Source: Xenopus tropicalis
Taxonomy: Eukaryota > Chordata > Amphibia > Anura > Pipidae
Reading direction: 5' to 3'
Length of the DNA stretch: 64,000 nt
NCBI RefSeq assembly: GCF_000004195.4
Contig: NC_030683.2
Coordinates: 78,585,410-78,649,409, forward strand
A program made the translations under genes and the position numbers. Shown in pieces: positions 21,481 to 33,335 of the stretch (positions are counted from its first letter, which is position 1; the number at the start of each line of letters is the position of its first letter). Below the pieces are notes generated by a model. It searched no databases. It was given only the letters and a program-made list of their open reading frames with translations, and had not been told where the DNA came from.

Positions 21481-23560
21481 TGCTTCTAAAAAACATTTTT
21501 AAATTGAAATGAAGCCAATTGCATTGTTTTTACATCTGTTTTGCTAAATGATAGCCAAGATAAAATCAAATACAAGGTGCTGTCTTTTTATAATTGAGAT
21601 GAAGGGAAAATGAAGAATTGTTAATTTTTAGAACACAATGAGAATTACCATTGCCATACTTTCTAGATAAATATTTGCATCAGATCTCATACCTGTATTA
21701 TTAATGATCACTTTACACTTGAATCACCTGTCAAAACTATTTCCAGGATACATTTTAAAAATAATGCTTTATTGTCACAAGAACATTCCTACTATAATGC
21801 ACAGAATGGTGCTTTTGGTTATTTTTCACTCTTCACAAATTGTTAAGACTGTACTGCCAAGGGACTCCAAACACTATATTCAAAGACTTCAGCCTTGTTG
21901 GGACAATATTCACAACCCTCAATGACCCAATCATATTCACCATGCACCCTCTTCCTGAGTACATAAATGAAGAGAGAGTTGTCAATTTTGCATTAATTTT
22001 TGGAAAGGAAAATTGTTTAAATATCCCAGGTCTCTGATATATACAATAGCTACATTTTGAGAGGGCACATTTGCAGAATGTTCAAAATGTATTAAGATGA
22101 TAAAATCTGCATTTTACCCTAAATGATGCCACTCATGATTTAATGTAGACTACTCTACTTCTTTGGGCCTCACTGGGGGGGGGGGGGGGGGGGGCAGCCC
22201 AACAATGGATTAGGTTTAGCACTATTATGACAGTATAAGGCCACACCAGGGGCTTTCACTCAGGGCTGGGCCCTCTCTTTGTAGTGAGAGGTTTATCAGA
22301 AAGGTTGTGGTGTGGATTAAGATGAAAAGTAATGGCGTTAGGAATTCTTTAGAAGGTATATTTATTTATGCAGCAACTGAAGAATAACATCTCACTACAC
22401 TGTTTGAGTATTACAGTGGTGACAGTGAATCTAATAACATAAGCAATCAGGCAAAATTATATAATAGCAGGAAACAATGCAATTTAACTTTTACAAAGAA
22501 TATGAGCAATGCTCTTTGGTCTCACCCAGCCAAATCTGCCTGTAGAATGGAAATCCTCTCTATAAGAAACACCCTCCTGGCCCCTATTCTGGGTTGCCAG
22601 GCATCTACCTGTGTACAACCAGGGAACTAACCCACTAAACCTCCTTTTGGAGCTTTGGGCTGCTTAGCTACCCTGACTGGCACTAAGTGGGTGCTAACCC
22701 ACTCCTATAACACAAGCTGGCTAATTCTTACTAAGAACTAAGAGAGGATTCCCTTAGGGCTCTTACCCTCTATGCAGGTAAACAATTGGCTCTTTCCCAA
22801 TGGCTGTCTGTAGCAGTCCCTGTAGTTAGTAAAAATCCTCTTCCTCTTCTCTAAAAATCTGGAAGAAACCATTCTTTCCCCAGAGACAGGGGATGTTTGT
22901 CTCTCAAACTATTTACAGATAGGATGAACTAAATATACAGGGACACCTACTGGTAAGGCGTCAAATAGCTTACCAATTTAATTAGGTCAGCAGAACATTT
23001 AATTTCAGTATTTCGTAAGTGCAACCCTTAGGGTTACATAGGTTTTATTTTGTAGCAGATTAGGTATCCTCAGTTACACAACAATGTATTGAGTACCTAC
23101 TCAGTACTTTGGTGGGGTACCTAAAGATACCTAATCTGTAAATGGGTATGTGTGTAAGACAAGGGCATAACTACCTGTGCCATGTGCTTCCCAGTAAAAT
23201 TCTTTTGAGCCCCTTAAATTTTGAGCACATTCACAGCCCCCATCTAGGCTTCCTGTGCCTATTGTTTCTCCTGGTCTCCCTGCAATTGTAAGGTCTTGAC
23301 CCCTATAGTTATGATACTGGAGTCTGGCTGCCGGTCTGTAGGTCACAAGATATGCATTTCCAATTTTATTGCCAATTCGTGCTTTATAATGAGGATGAGG
23401 AGTGGGTAGCAGGTTAGCTTGCAGATAAAGCTGTTGCTGGTCAGAACAGGTAACAGGCATGGGTGGTAAACATGCAAATTGCAGGTAAATGTTCTTCAGA
23501 TCAGATTTCCCAGGTGCTTACTCTGCTCTATTCCAAAATGCACTACACCCTACACAGTGA
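21481..23560. other. No gene seen; 20-G run and LTR-like text
   Basis: A run of 20 G lies at 22175-22194. From about 22250 to 23140 the sequence resembles LTR or retroelement leader text but has no matching partner. An inverted pair AGATTAGGTATC / GATACCTAATCT lies at about 23057 and 23126. The minus-strand frame at 23131-23460 has no domain I recognise. Confidence 0.3.
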
Positions 23561-24345
23561 GTGTGTAATAATCTGCCTGCCCTATGCTGCCTGTGTGTGC
23601 CAAACTCTGCCTGCACTATGCTGCCTGTGTGTGCCATACACTGCCTGCCCATAGCTGCCTGAGTTTGTCATACTCTGCCTGCCCTATGCTGCTTGTGTGT
23701 GCCATACTCTGCCTGCCCTTGGCTGCCTGAGTGTATCATATTCTGCCTGCCCTATGCTGCCTGTGTGTGCCATACCCTGCCCTATGCTGCCTGTGTGTGC
23801 CATACTCTGTCTGCCCTATGCTACCTGTGTGTGCCATACTCTGTCTGCCCTATGCTGCCTGTGTGTGCCATACTCTGCCTGCCCTATGCTGCCTATGTGT
23901 CATACTCTGCCTGCCCTATGTTGCCTATGTGTCATACTCTGCCTGCCCTTAGATGCCTATGTGTCATACTCTGCATGCCCTTAGCTGCATGTGTCTGCCA
24001 TGCTCTGCCTGCCCTATGCTGCCTGTGTGTGCCATAATCTGCCTGTCCTATGCTGCCTGTGTATGCCATAGTCTGCCTGCCCTATGCTGCCTGTGTGTGC
24101 CATACTCTGCCTACCCTATGCTGTCTATGTGCCATACTCTGTCTGCCCTTAGATGCCTGTGTGTGCCATTCTTTGCCTGCCCTATGCTGCCTATTTACCA
24201 TACTCTGCCCTTTAGATGTCTGTTTGTGCCATTCTCTGCCTGCCCTATGCTGTCTATGTGCCATACTCTGTCTGCCCTTAGATGCCTCTGTGTGCCATTC
24301 TCTGCCTGCCCTATGCTGCCTATCTGTCATACTCTGCCTGCCCTT
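23561..24345 (+). repeat. 34-bp minisatellite, about 23 units
   Basis: The unit is approximately GCCATACTCTGCCTGCCC followed by TATGCTGCCTGTGTGT, repeated for about 785 bp with substitutions and small indels (some units are 31 or 32 bp). The unit lacks stops in several frames, which yields a cluster of overlapping cysteine-rich translated frames on the plus strand and one on the minus. These are repeat artefacts, not genes. Confidence 0.9.
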
Positions 24346-26639
24346 ATTTTAGGGGATTACATGTTTAAACAATACAGGTGGATTACAGCCTGAATCTGAG
24401 GTGTGAACAATGCAGGGGACCAGTTAATCTCAGTACTGATACCATTTAAATCTTACACAAAAATAAGACATCAAAGCAGGCAGGTGGGGGCCACACAGAG
24501 AGGGCCACCAGTTGGACAGCACTGCCATAAGAGATCAAAGCCTATGACCTCTAAATATACACTAGGTATGTATTAAATTTGAAATTAGATATATAAACAC
24601 AGATCCATATAAATACTGGTGACAGAGAGCTTACCCCACTTTCTAACTGAATGTAGGATTACTAGATACCTCATAACTCTGCTTCTTCCCTTGTAAGTGT
24701 GAAATTACTGTACAGAGAATTTGCCCTTTTCTTCCTAAATATGCTTACATTTTCACTTATGCTACAAACAGATTTATTTTCAGCCTGTGTAAACCTCTCT
24801 CCCTCCCATCTCATCCCTTCTTTCTTGCTTTTCCTAGAATTAGAATTCAAGGCGTACCTGTTCAATGACGCATTATTTCTGCCAGAGCATGTGTCGCTCA
24901 TCCACCCAGGGCTCAGGAGCCGCAGACAGAAAAGCTGTGCCCTCAGATGTCTAATGTGATTATATCCCCACTGAATCTCACACAGGAACATTTTTGCATT
25001 GCCATAGTGATATTAGCAAGCTTTCTATTATTATTTAATTGCAACATTTGCATTTCAGATTTAAACCATTTTAAGAGAACACTTCACCCAGTGCTTAATA
25101 CTGGCTTAAAACTATGTAATCATATGGCTTCAACTCTCTCACTCCTTGTCTATTTGGTACACTCCTTTTCTTCCAGGCTTCTCTTCTATTGCTACAGACC
25201 AGTCACCTGCATAAGTCTCACTGTTTTTTTTTTTTGCAGTTTTCACCCTTTAATGTATCCTCTGTCCCCACTGTGTAACATGTTTCCCCTGTTCTATAAC
25301 CCTGGAAGGCTAATTTATAAAATTCTGTCCATGAATCTTGCAGGTTTGATTGATTTAATCAATCAATATATATAATATTTCAATGCCTTTAGGGTTTGTT
25401 ATTCAAAACCATCAAAAATTACAGTTTGAAATGTCAAATTCTATATAAGGCAAAAATCGAAGAATCCATCTAATCGTTATTCTGATGATAGATCAAATAG
25501 TTTTAATTAATAAATAACAAATGGAATGTATTTTTAATACATGTATTCTAGTGGCCTGACAAAAACAATTAGATGCATTGTTCTGTTGGTGACTGTAAAA
25601 AGAGCCATAACCAAACAATCAGCATGGCTGCTCCCTTGAGTTACTTAACTCAGTCTTCACCGAGAAAGTGTACGAGGTCTAAAACCACTTGGTACTGCAG
25701 CCTAATGCTTGGGTTGCACAAATAAAACAATGAAGATGAGACAATTAGGAAAATCAGCAGGTTTTAATAGAGGAGTAATTTTGATAAGGGCCACTAAACA
25801 TGCATTATTTTCTTCTATTCTGCCAATTTTGAGTAGAGAGACATAGCACAAAATGTGCAACTAGGAAAAGTAACTACTGTATATTTTCTTTAAGAATAAT
25901 TTAAACCAACTTCTTCAGCACAAAATGACTATGAGATATTTTCAGGAGCACAGATCCATTTTAGTATCAGTGTATTCCTTTGAGCTTTAGTATCCATGTA
26001 CTCAGTGAGCTTTGACTAGTTTACTCTTTCCTGGTGCTGTTATCCTTATTAGACACATGCCATAATGATTTTCAACACTGTTCCACTTGACAAATTCACA
26101 CAGAGTCTGCAATTGATGCATCTCTAATTAAGGCACAAACTATTCAACCCTTTCATACTGCCTCAGAAAATCATGAACTGAAATGTTGATTTTTAGCAGA
26201 ACCCTACTGTAATTAGTATTAAAATGACCATAAAAAATGTATAACCTTTTTAATTATGTATTTCCATTATTTTCTCTACCTTCTGAACATTTAAGAAAAT
26301 TAAAAACATTTCTATCTTTGGGCATGGGTGTCATGGTAAAGCCCTAGGGCTGTATCACCAATACTGGCAAGACCTTTATCTTGGGAAGTCCAGTTTCTTG
26401 TCAAGGAGATTAAACTATGGATATTATACCTTCATGCTTATTCCATTTGTAGCTCTTACTGCTAGCTTAGTGAAACCGGAAACGAACAGTTGCTCACATA
26501 TTCATTTATATTGCTTGATTTTGGCATTAAAGGGGGGTCATTAAAAGCCCAAAAAGTGTTGCTTAAAATGAATGTTGGAAGGAAGCTGTAGCCTGAAAAC
26601 CACAGAGATGGGTTCTTAATATTCCACCTATTTAGTTGC
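24346..26639. other. No gene seen
   Basis: AT-rich. A 21-nt near-perfect palindrome (TTGATTGATTTAATCAATCAA) lies at 25346-25366, and a T-run at 25226-25236. Frames at 24671-25375 match nothing known. Confidence 0.4.
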
Positions 26640-29060
26640 TCTGTAACCTTGTCTCTTTTCACACAATCACAATCACCCAGGAACATACTTCAGGACCAAA
26701 ACCTTTCCGCTGGATAACAAGCCCTTGGCCATCAACAATGACAGAACTAAGGAGATTGTCCAGAGGAGAAATGGTTAGATATTGCAGGTTTATTCATTTT
26801 CAGAATAGAGAAGGGACCAATAAACTTAGGACCCAACTAGGGAGAAGGGATTTTAAGATGGATATTCTTAGTGGATAACCAAACTTTGTCCACAACAGAG
26901 TACTGAGGAGAAGATTTATGTTTCCTGTTGTCATTACTCTGCCAAAGAGCTTTTTTCAAGTTTCCTTTAGTGGAACTCCAGATAGCAGACATGTGAGCAA
27001 TATGACCATTAGCTGCTGGAACATCGAAGAGGAGGAAGTCCCGAGGAAAAGCTTGGGGATCTTGACCATAGACACCTAGGAAAAGTGACCTTCCAGTGGA
27101 GGTATGAGAACATTGTTATGAGTTCCCAAGAAAGGAGATCGGACTAGTCATCATGGCTGCTCAAGAGTTTGGTTAAATCGTTCAGCTGCTCTATTAAACT
27201 GTGGGTGATAAGCAAAAGAAAACTGGAGAGTGATACCAAGAGCTTTACACAGCAATCACCACAGTTTATAGGTAATTTGGGAACCTCAATCAGACACAGT
27301 CTCCACAGGGAATTCATGCAGCAAAAATATGAAAAATAAAGAGTTGAGAGTTCCACTGCTTATGAGAGTTTATGCAGAGAAATGAAATATGCTATCTTGC
27401 TTAAGCAATCAATTACCACTCATATAACTGTGTTGCTTTCAGAGGGTAGCAAATCTACAATAAAGTCCATGCCTAAGTGGGTCCAGGGACAAAAGGGAAC
27501 AGGTTGAGGGTGCAGGAGACCACAAGGTGGGACTAGACTTAGAAGATGCACATATGGCAAAAGAAGCAATACATTCCCTGACATCTTGCATAGATGGTCA
27601 CCATATGAAAAGCTTTAGCAGTTCCAACATCTTTCTTAAGTGATTTCAAAATTAAACCATGTATAGAAGAGTGATTGCCAAGGATTAAATCTCTTAAGAA
27701 TTTTTTTTTAACTACCCATCTGACAATTGCCTCTGGGACAGAATAGCTCCTGCTCCAGTACTGGATGCATCAACTTCAATAAAGAAGGGTTGAAGAGGGT
27801 CAGGATGCCTGAGGACTGGAGCAGAAGCAAAAGACTCTTTCAAAGATTTAGAAGTTTCCAAGCCTTGTGGGGTCCAAATGTTTTCAGATGAAAGCCAAAA
27901 TGGGAGCAATGCGAGAAGAGAATCCCTTGATAAATTGCCTGTAATATTTGGCAAAGCAAAATAAATCTCTGTATAGCCTTGGTTCTGGTAGGAAGGGGCC
28001 AATTCTTGATTTCAGAGACTTTGGTAAACTCCATTTCAAACCCTTCCTGAGAGATGATATAGCCAAATAAGGAAATCTTGGGAACTTCAAAAATGCATTA
28101 TTCCAATTTAGTATAGAGAGAATTTTTCCTCAATCGAGAAAGCACTTCTTGCACCTGGGCACTGTGGCTGATTATTTCCTTAATAAAAACAAGAATATTG
28201 TCCAAATAGACAACCACAGATTGTTCAGAAGGTCTCTGAAGATGTCATTAATAATAGATTATTGATTGGAAGCTAAAAGGTGCATTACAAAGTCCAAAGG
28301 GCATGAAGGTGAAGTAAAGCTACTGAGAAAGTTTATTGCCAATAGATAAGCCACAATAGTGGCTAATAGGGGATAAACCCAAATTGAAGATTATCTTAAA
28401 GGAGAAGGAAAGGCTTATAAAGAGTTAATCTGCAGGCATACCTTCAGTTCTCTCAATAGTGCCCTTACGTCTCCCCATATTTCTCCCGTTCAGATGATCA
28501 GAAGCCTCATGGGAAAAAAATGCTGAGCTCTGTAAAGAAAGTTCCCATAATGCCTTGCTCCTGCACCAAGACCAAGACCAGAGTACATGCTAAGTTTGTA
28601 AGACTATGAGGAAGCTTCTTGCTGATTGGCTCAGATCACACATTCCTAAGGGGAGGAGTGAGTTCTTAGCATTCTTGAGGGAGGGGGGAACAGGAGAGGG
28701 GAGAGAGGAGAGAGCTGTGTGTCTCTGGCAGAGGAAACAAACAAACAAGAAACCCTGTATCTTTTGAAAGAGAACTCAGTGCATTGTTTCTGTGAGTGCT
28801 TATGGCTTTTTTTTACATTTCTGATAAAGCTTACTTAGTTTTTACCTTTCCTTCTTCTTTAAATATACTCTTTGAGGTGAATACCCAGATGCTTGGCTGT
28901 GGCAGTCCATGAAATTCCCTGTTGCTCTGTAGTCAAGAAAGGCTTGCAGATTGACTGTTTTAGTAGCCAGTTGAAACTGTACAGGAAGCTGGTGGCAAAG
29001 CCTGCTTGACCTTGAGACCAAAGAAGAAGCGGTGTACTGGCAGGCAACACTTAAATGAGG
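26640..29060 (-). pseudogene. Ty3/gypsy pol relic (protease, RT, RNase H, integrase), interrupted
   Basis: Read on the minus strand, pol domains follow in the standard order. Protease-like sequence lies at about 29050-28870 (ATGNFMD, with the catalytic aspartate region altered). RT pieces lie at about 28385-28000 (MPFGLCNAP, then [12 protein letters not shown]). RNase H start at about 27800-27712 ([16 protein letters not shown]). Integrase core at about 27490-27170 ([16 protein letters not shown], then GITLQFSFAYHPQFN). A C-terminal stretch near 26900-26670 ends GFGPE...SWV. Many stops, frameshifts and deletions are present, no LTR or gag is visible, and a T2 MITE sits between protease and RT. 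It is dead. Confidence 0.8.
28396..28862. mobile_element. T2/Kolobok MITE inserted in the gypsy relic
   Basis: TTAA at both borders (28396-28399, 28859-28862). The ends read TTAAAGGAGAAGGAAAGG and, inward from the right, TTAAAGAAGAAGGAAAGG, 17 of 18 matching. The 467-bp interior is non-coding, with a purine-rich GGGAGGGGG patch around 28680. Its position inside pol shows it arrived after the gypsy insertion. Confidence 0.8.
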
Positions 29061-29082
29061 TATCCAAAAGGTTTAGAGAGTC

Positions 29083-29275
29083 TCTAAAAGTGGCCATACA
29101 CAGGCCGATTCTAGTTGCTGATATTGGTCATTTAGACTGATTCAGCAGCTTATCTGCCCAGTTATGTGCAGGAACAACTGCCCATAACAACCAGTTATGG
29201 AACAACAGATCTCGATTGGGCAGGTTTGATTTTTCCGTTGGATCAGGGATTGCATCGGCTCGTTGATGCTCTACC
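29083..29275. repeat. GGTGGCCATACA-family repeat
   Basis: It opens AAAGTGGCCATACACAGGCC and contains GGGCAGGTTTGATTTTTCC, which matches the inverse of the copy at 5905-6150. The right end has decayed near 29275. Confidence 0.6.
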
Positions 29276-29327
29276 CGAACTGACGGCTAATATTTGCTAA
29301 TTTGTGTCTGTTAGTTACCCCTCCCAT

Positions 29328-29535
29328 ATAGATTGTAAGCTCTACGGGGCAGGGACCTCCATTATCTTGTGTTTTTGACTCTTATAGCAACTGTATCTTG
29401 TATTTATTTGTATTTATTGTTGTACTTGTATTTATCTATTATCTTAATAACCCCCTGTTTGTATAAATGTATTCTACTGTACAGCGCTGCGTATATAAGT
29501 AGCGCTTTATAAATAAAGATATACATACATACAAC
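29328..29535 (+). repeat. LINE/SINE 3' tail with (ATAC)n end
   Basis: It runs from TAGATTGTAAGCTCTACGGG through GGGCAGGGACC to TGTACAGCGCTGCG and GCGCTTTATAAATAAAG, ending in ATACATACATAC. This is the well-preserved 3' tail of a CR1/L2-type retroelement. Only the tail is present, consistent with strong 5' truncation. Confidence 0.65.
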
Positions 29536-30404
29536 CGCCAATCAGCTGTCACTCCGTTGACTTTCAGTAGGGAAATTTAAGTTGCTGCCATTCAGACACT
29601 ATTAAAACCAGGGCCCCCAAACTTTGCACAGTGGTTTTTACTATATAACTGTGGTCCAAGGTTAGAGAAAGTGGGCAGAGCCCATTCAGTGACTTCAACC
29701 CAACATGAAGTTTATTCTCAAACTTCCCTTTCTAGTTAATGTTGTTTTTTTCTCTACCCCATGCAGGCAAACTGCATTTGTTCTTTCCTGGATTTTACAA
29801 TTTCTTAAAATTGATGCTATTTTAATGTGGCCCTCTGGAAAACATAACATTGGGGTTCTAATGTGTTTCTTTGTGTGACAGTGTGACCATACAATTTTAG
29901 CCTGTACAATTAGTCCCCACTGTGGTCTGGAATGTTTTTTCCAGTGTTCAATAATTCTCTTCTCTAAAGCAGCTTGCAGTTATTTTTAGTGCTACATTTT
30001 TATGATGCACAGTACTGATAACAGTGAGGTTCCCTCCTCTGTGGTTACTTTATGTGCTGTCTAAATAATTTTGATTTAAGCTTCTACAACACACCTTTCT
30101 GTTTTGACTTGTCAATCTCATTCTTTCCCTTCTACTTTGCCGATGGCTTAGAGTATCTCACACAAACTGATTTCTTTCTACTTCTGTGCTTTACCTTTTC
30201 TTGGTCCTATGCCTATTTCTCTGCTTTACCTTTCTTTTGGTCTAGCTATCTCACATTCTGCTTTGCCTTCCATCTATTCTTCACTGCATCTCTGTATATC
30301 TATGAGTTGCCATCTGTATTTCTGTTTCTATTTTGCCTATCATTCCCTCTGTCACACATACAATTTACATATATTCTAAAAGCCATGCTTTGTATATTTT
30401 TTCC
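29536..30404. other. No gene seen
   Basis: Unique-looking DNA. About 30080-30360 is pyrimidine-rich (CTTTCT/TTCTAC), giving a long but meaningless plus-strand frame. Confidence 0.4.
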
Positions 30405-30768
30405 TTAAAGGGGACTCCACCCAAACACAACTTAAGCTTTTTGAAAAGTAAACATAATTTTCAGCAACTTGCCTTCAGCCGGCATTCTCCAAATCCTAGA
30501 TCCCCCTTCACACATTATGTCAATAAGGAAAGGAACATTTAAGTGCAATGCATTGTGGCAAAGCTGTGGAAAAGTGGTTACAATTTGCAACATCAATGTT
30601 TTAGTCCCTCCTCCCCTGTCAGGTTTTCAAATGATGCAGAAAGAGGAAACTGTTTTGCAGCTGGATTTCAGCATATCAAAATGGCATTTATTCCTACTTT
30701 TCGAAGGAACAGTTAGTAATAATAGTAAATTTAACAATTTTTGGTTCGGAAGCCAGAGTTCCCTTTAA
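30405..30768. mobile_element. T2/Kolobok MITE, 364 bp
   Basis: TTAA bounds both ends (30405-30408, 30765-30768). The ends TTAAAGGGGACTC and, inward from the right, TTAAAGGGAACTC match at 12 of 13 and fit the T2 terminal pattern TTAAAGGRR. No transposase is present; overlapping plus-strand frames are incidental. Confidence 0.75.
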
Positions 30769-33249
30769 ATCCCTTGTTTTCAGCCACTCCCATTTGCAGC
30801 TGTAGAGAAACATTATTATTTCCTTCACAAAACTGATACAGTATTTTCCTACAGAAGCAGTTCATATACTCAAGGTAATACATCCTGCTGCCAATTAAAG
30901 CCATTTATTTAATAAAAGATTGCTTTATAAGGGTAATCCTCTGTTAATCGTTCGCATTTAAACTAAACCTCATCTCTCACCAGAACCTCTCTGTTTTGTC
31001 CATTAAATTAGCTGCAGAAAAATGCAGAGGTTCTCTCCAATCGACTCCAGATAAAACTCACATTTATTTCTCTGGCTCCCTGTTGGTGTGCTAATGAAGA
31101 GCTAATTGTGTAAGCTCCAACTTCCCCCCAGAATCTCTTTTCCTTGGTACTGTATGGTCAGAAAAGGGCATAGTTACTTCACACTAATTATTGTCATTGC
31201 TTTTTGGTCTTCTGGCCATAATTAGGCTCTCCTTCTTTCTTGTTAGAGGCTAAGTGTACCTCACTTCAATACTAAAACATTTTGTCTGTACTGTTATTTT
31301 GCCATAAAGCATAAAGCAGAGGATCAAGATGATTGTACTTCGTGAAAGGATGTACTGTGTCCCATTTAAAAAAAAAAATAACAGGCCAAAAATATTAAAT
31401 GTACAAACTCTATACTTTTGCTGAGAGGACAGGTCTAGCTTTTTTGAGTGCACGGGCTTCTCATACAATCTAAAAAGGCTCAAAGTGAAACAGACCCACA
31501 TAATGGCAAAGCAAATATGGAAGGGTCAGTTGAGACATTCAGTTGTGAAAATAATAGTCATTAGCAGCCTAGTAAATGAAGGGCAAATAATAGGTCAATT
31601 AAAGTATGTAATTATCTGCATAATGGATCAACAAGCCAAATATTTACAGAAATAGATGGCTAACTAGAGATCAGTGTGCAGCAATCATCAACCAGTATTT
31701 ACTTTGGACAAATGCAGAGAGATGGCGCATAGTTTCTCATCTGCTATGATTACTGTCTTGCGTCATAAAACCCAGCAGTTATGAAAGCCTTCCTACTCTT
31801 ATGAGACAGACAAAAGTAAAAACAGTGGGAAAATTAATCTCCTTGGGAGTTGCCCCTTGGTCACTCTTAAAGACAGTGGGCCAAGGTGCAGAGTGCAGCA
31901 CCATTGGGCACAAGGCAACGCTCTAAGGTGGTAAGTACAGGGCTCTGCTGTGGCAAGCACCTGTCAGCACTCCCTAACTTGAGCACCTGAATGATGCTCT
32001 AGTTAGGGAATGTTTTGGGGGACAGAAGCAGGTACACCCATGTGCCAGTCCCCACATATAGAACTGTGGCTCATAGAGGCATTGTGTTTGCCTTTATATT
32101 GCATTTATGTTTTGCCTTTATATATGGGCAAACAGGGACAGGCACATGCCCTATTCATTTAGCTCATGTTGAAAAAATAAACAGAGTGTTAAAGTAATTA
32201 AAATATAATGTACAATTGCTCTGCACTGGTAAAAGTTGTGTGTTTGCTACAGAATCCCTACTATAATTTATATATGTAAGCTACTGTGGCCAAGGGGGCA
32301 GATGTGACAAATGTGTGCTATTAGATTAAAAATGCTGAAAAGAGACCAAAACATCACCATTGCAGTATATGTATCTGTAAATAAATCTTAATTGCAATTA
32401 ATACTAGTTTGATCATTTCTTCCATCACTTTGGAAAATGGAGAGTTTCCCTGTTTCAAACATTTCAAAATAACTTGGGAGTGTGCATGTTAATTTAATGT
32501 CATTTCATGGCAGAACAAAAGGTCACAAAAAGGAATGACATTCCCTTGCCTACTATACATACTAATAGGGGGATTACACTGGCACATGTTCTTACTACCA
32601 TGGCACATTTATACATATTATGTTTATTTTTTTATTTTGGTTTTGTTTCTGATAGCAACAGCTATCTATATGTTTATCTATGTGCACATGTCTTAATAAC
32701 AGCCGGGAAATTTAGATTCCTTCCGATTCTAAAAATCTGTCGAAAAGTCTCATCTGAAGAACAAATGTTGTTTACAATAAACACCAAAGTATATTTCAAT
32801 ATTTTTGCCATTTATTGCAGCAAGGGTAATAGTACAGAGAGAATTTATGTCACTGCCTTAACCATTCATGATCACGATTTATAGGTCCCTCTTGCTCTTC
32901 TTGCTTGCTCACAGAGCATTTTAATCTAGGGAGAACCCATCCATATTTTAAACCGATATCCAGCCACTGTCAAAGGCTCAAAAGACTCATTAAAAATAGC
33001 ATTCTAATGCAAATATCTGGTATGAGAGACAGGTATTAATATTTGCCTACAAAACTTGGAAAAAACCACAAGAAATAAAAAATATAATTGGTAATATAAA
33101 TGAAAACATCTACTTTAATTTATCATTTTTATGGTGTAACTGTTTAATCTCATACACACTAAAATACTTGATTTAGTTGCATCAGTTCCATAAAGAAAAT
33201 GTTATCCTATGTCAAAACTCAACTAAAGGCTATTGGGAAATCTGGGGAT
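30769..33249. other. No gene seen; candidate conserved non-coding block
   Basis: About 30930-31230 has the balanced, repeat-free look of a vertebrate conserved element, with homeodomain-type TTAATCG, ATTAAATTAG, CTAATTG and ATAATTAG motifs. A hairpin with a near-perfect 15-bp stem lies at 31971-32006. A-runs at about 31370 and several short frames carry no recognised domain. Confidence 0.3.
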
Positions 33250-33335
33250 ATACTGAAGAACTGAAGAAGCCGCTTAGATCAGTGGTGAAATGTTTTTAAA
33301 AAAACTCAGTCCAGTTGCTTTAGTTTTCTACTATT
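33250..33335 (+). repeat. Penelope-like element 3' tail fragment
   Basis: TACTGAAGAACTGAAGAAGC, then GTGGTGAAATGTTTTTAAA and CAGTCCAGTTGCTTTAG, corresponds to the 3' region that follows the GIY-YIG relic at 21342-21480. No coding part precedes it. Confidence 0.5.

Noticed and set aside
22200..23140. Complete LTR retrotransposon with the patch at 3.7-4.3 kb
   Set aside because: Both stretches look LTR-like, but they do not match each other and lack coding sequence, primer-binding sites or duplications.
23561..24345. CRISPR array
   Set aside because: The units are head-to-tail with no spacers, and the organism is a vertebrate.
23453..24393. Overlapping 60-146 aa cysteine-rich frames
   Set aside because: They are translations of the 34-bp tandem repeat in several frames and on both strands, not a protein family.
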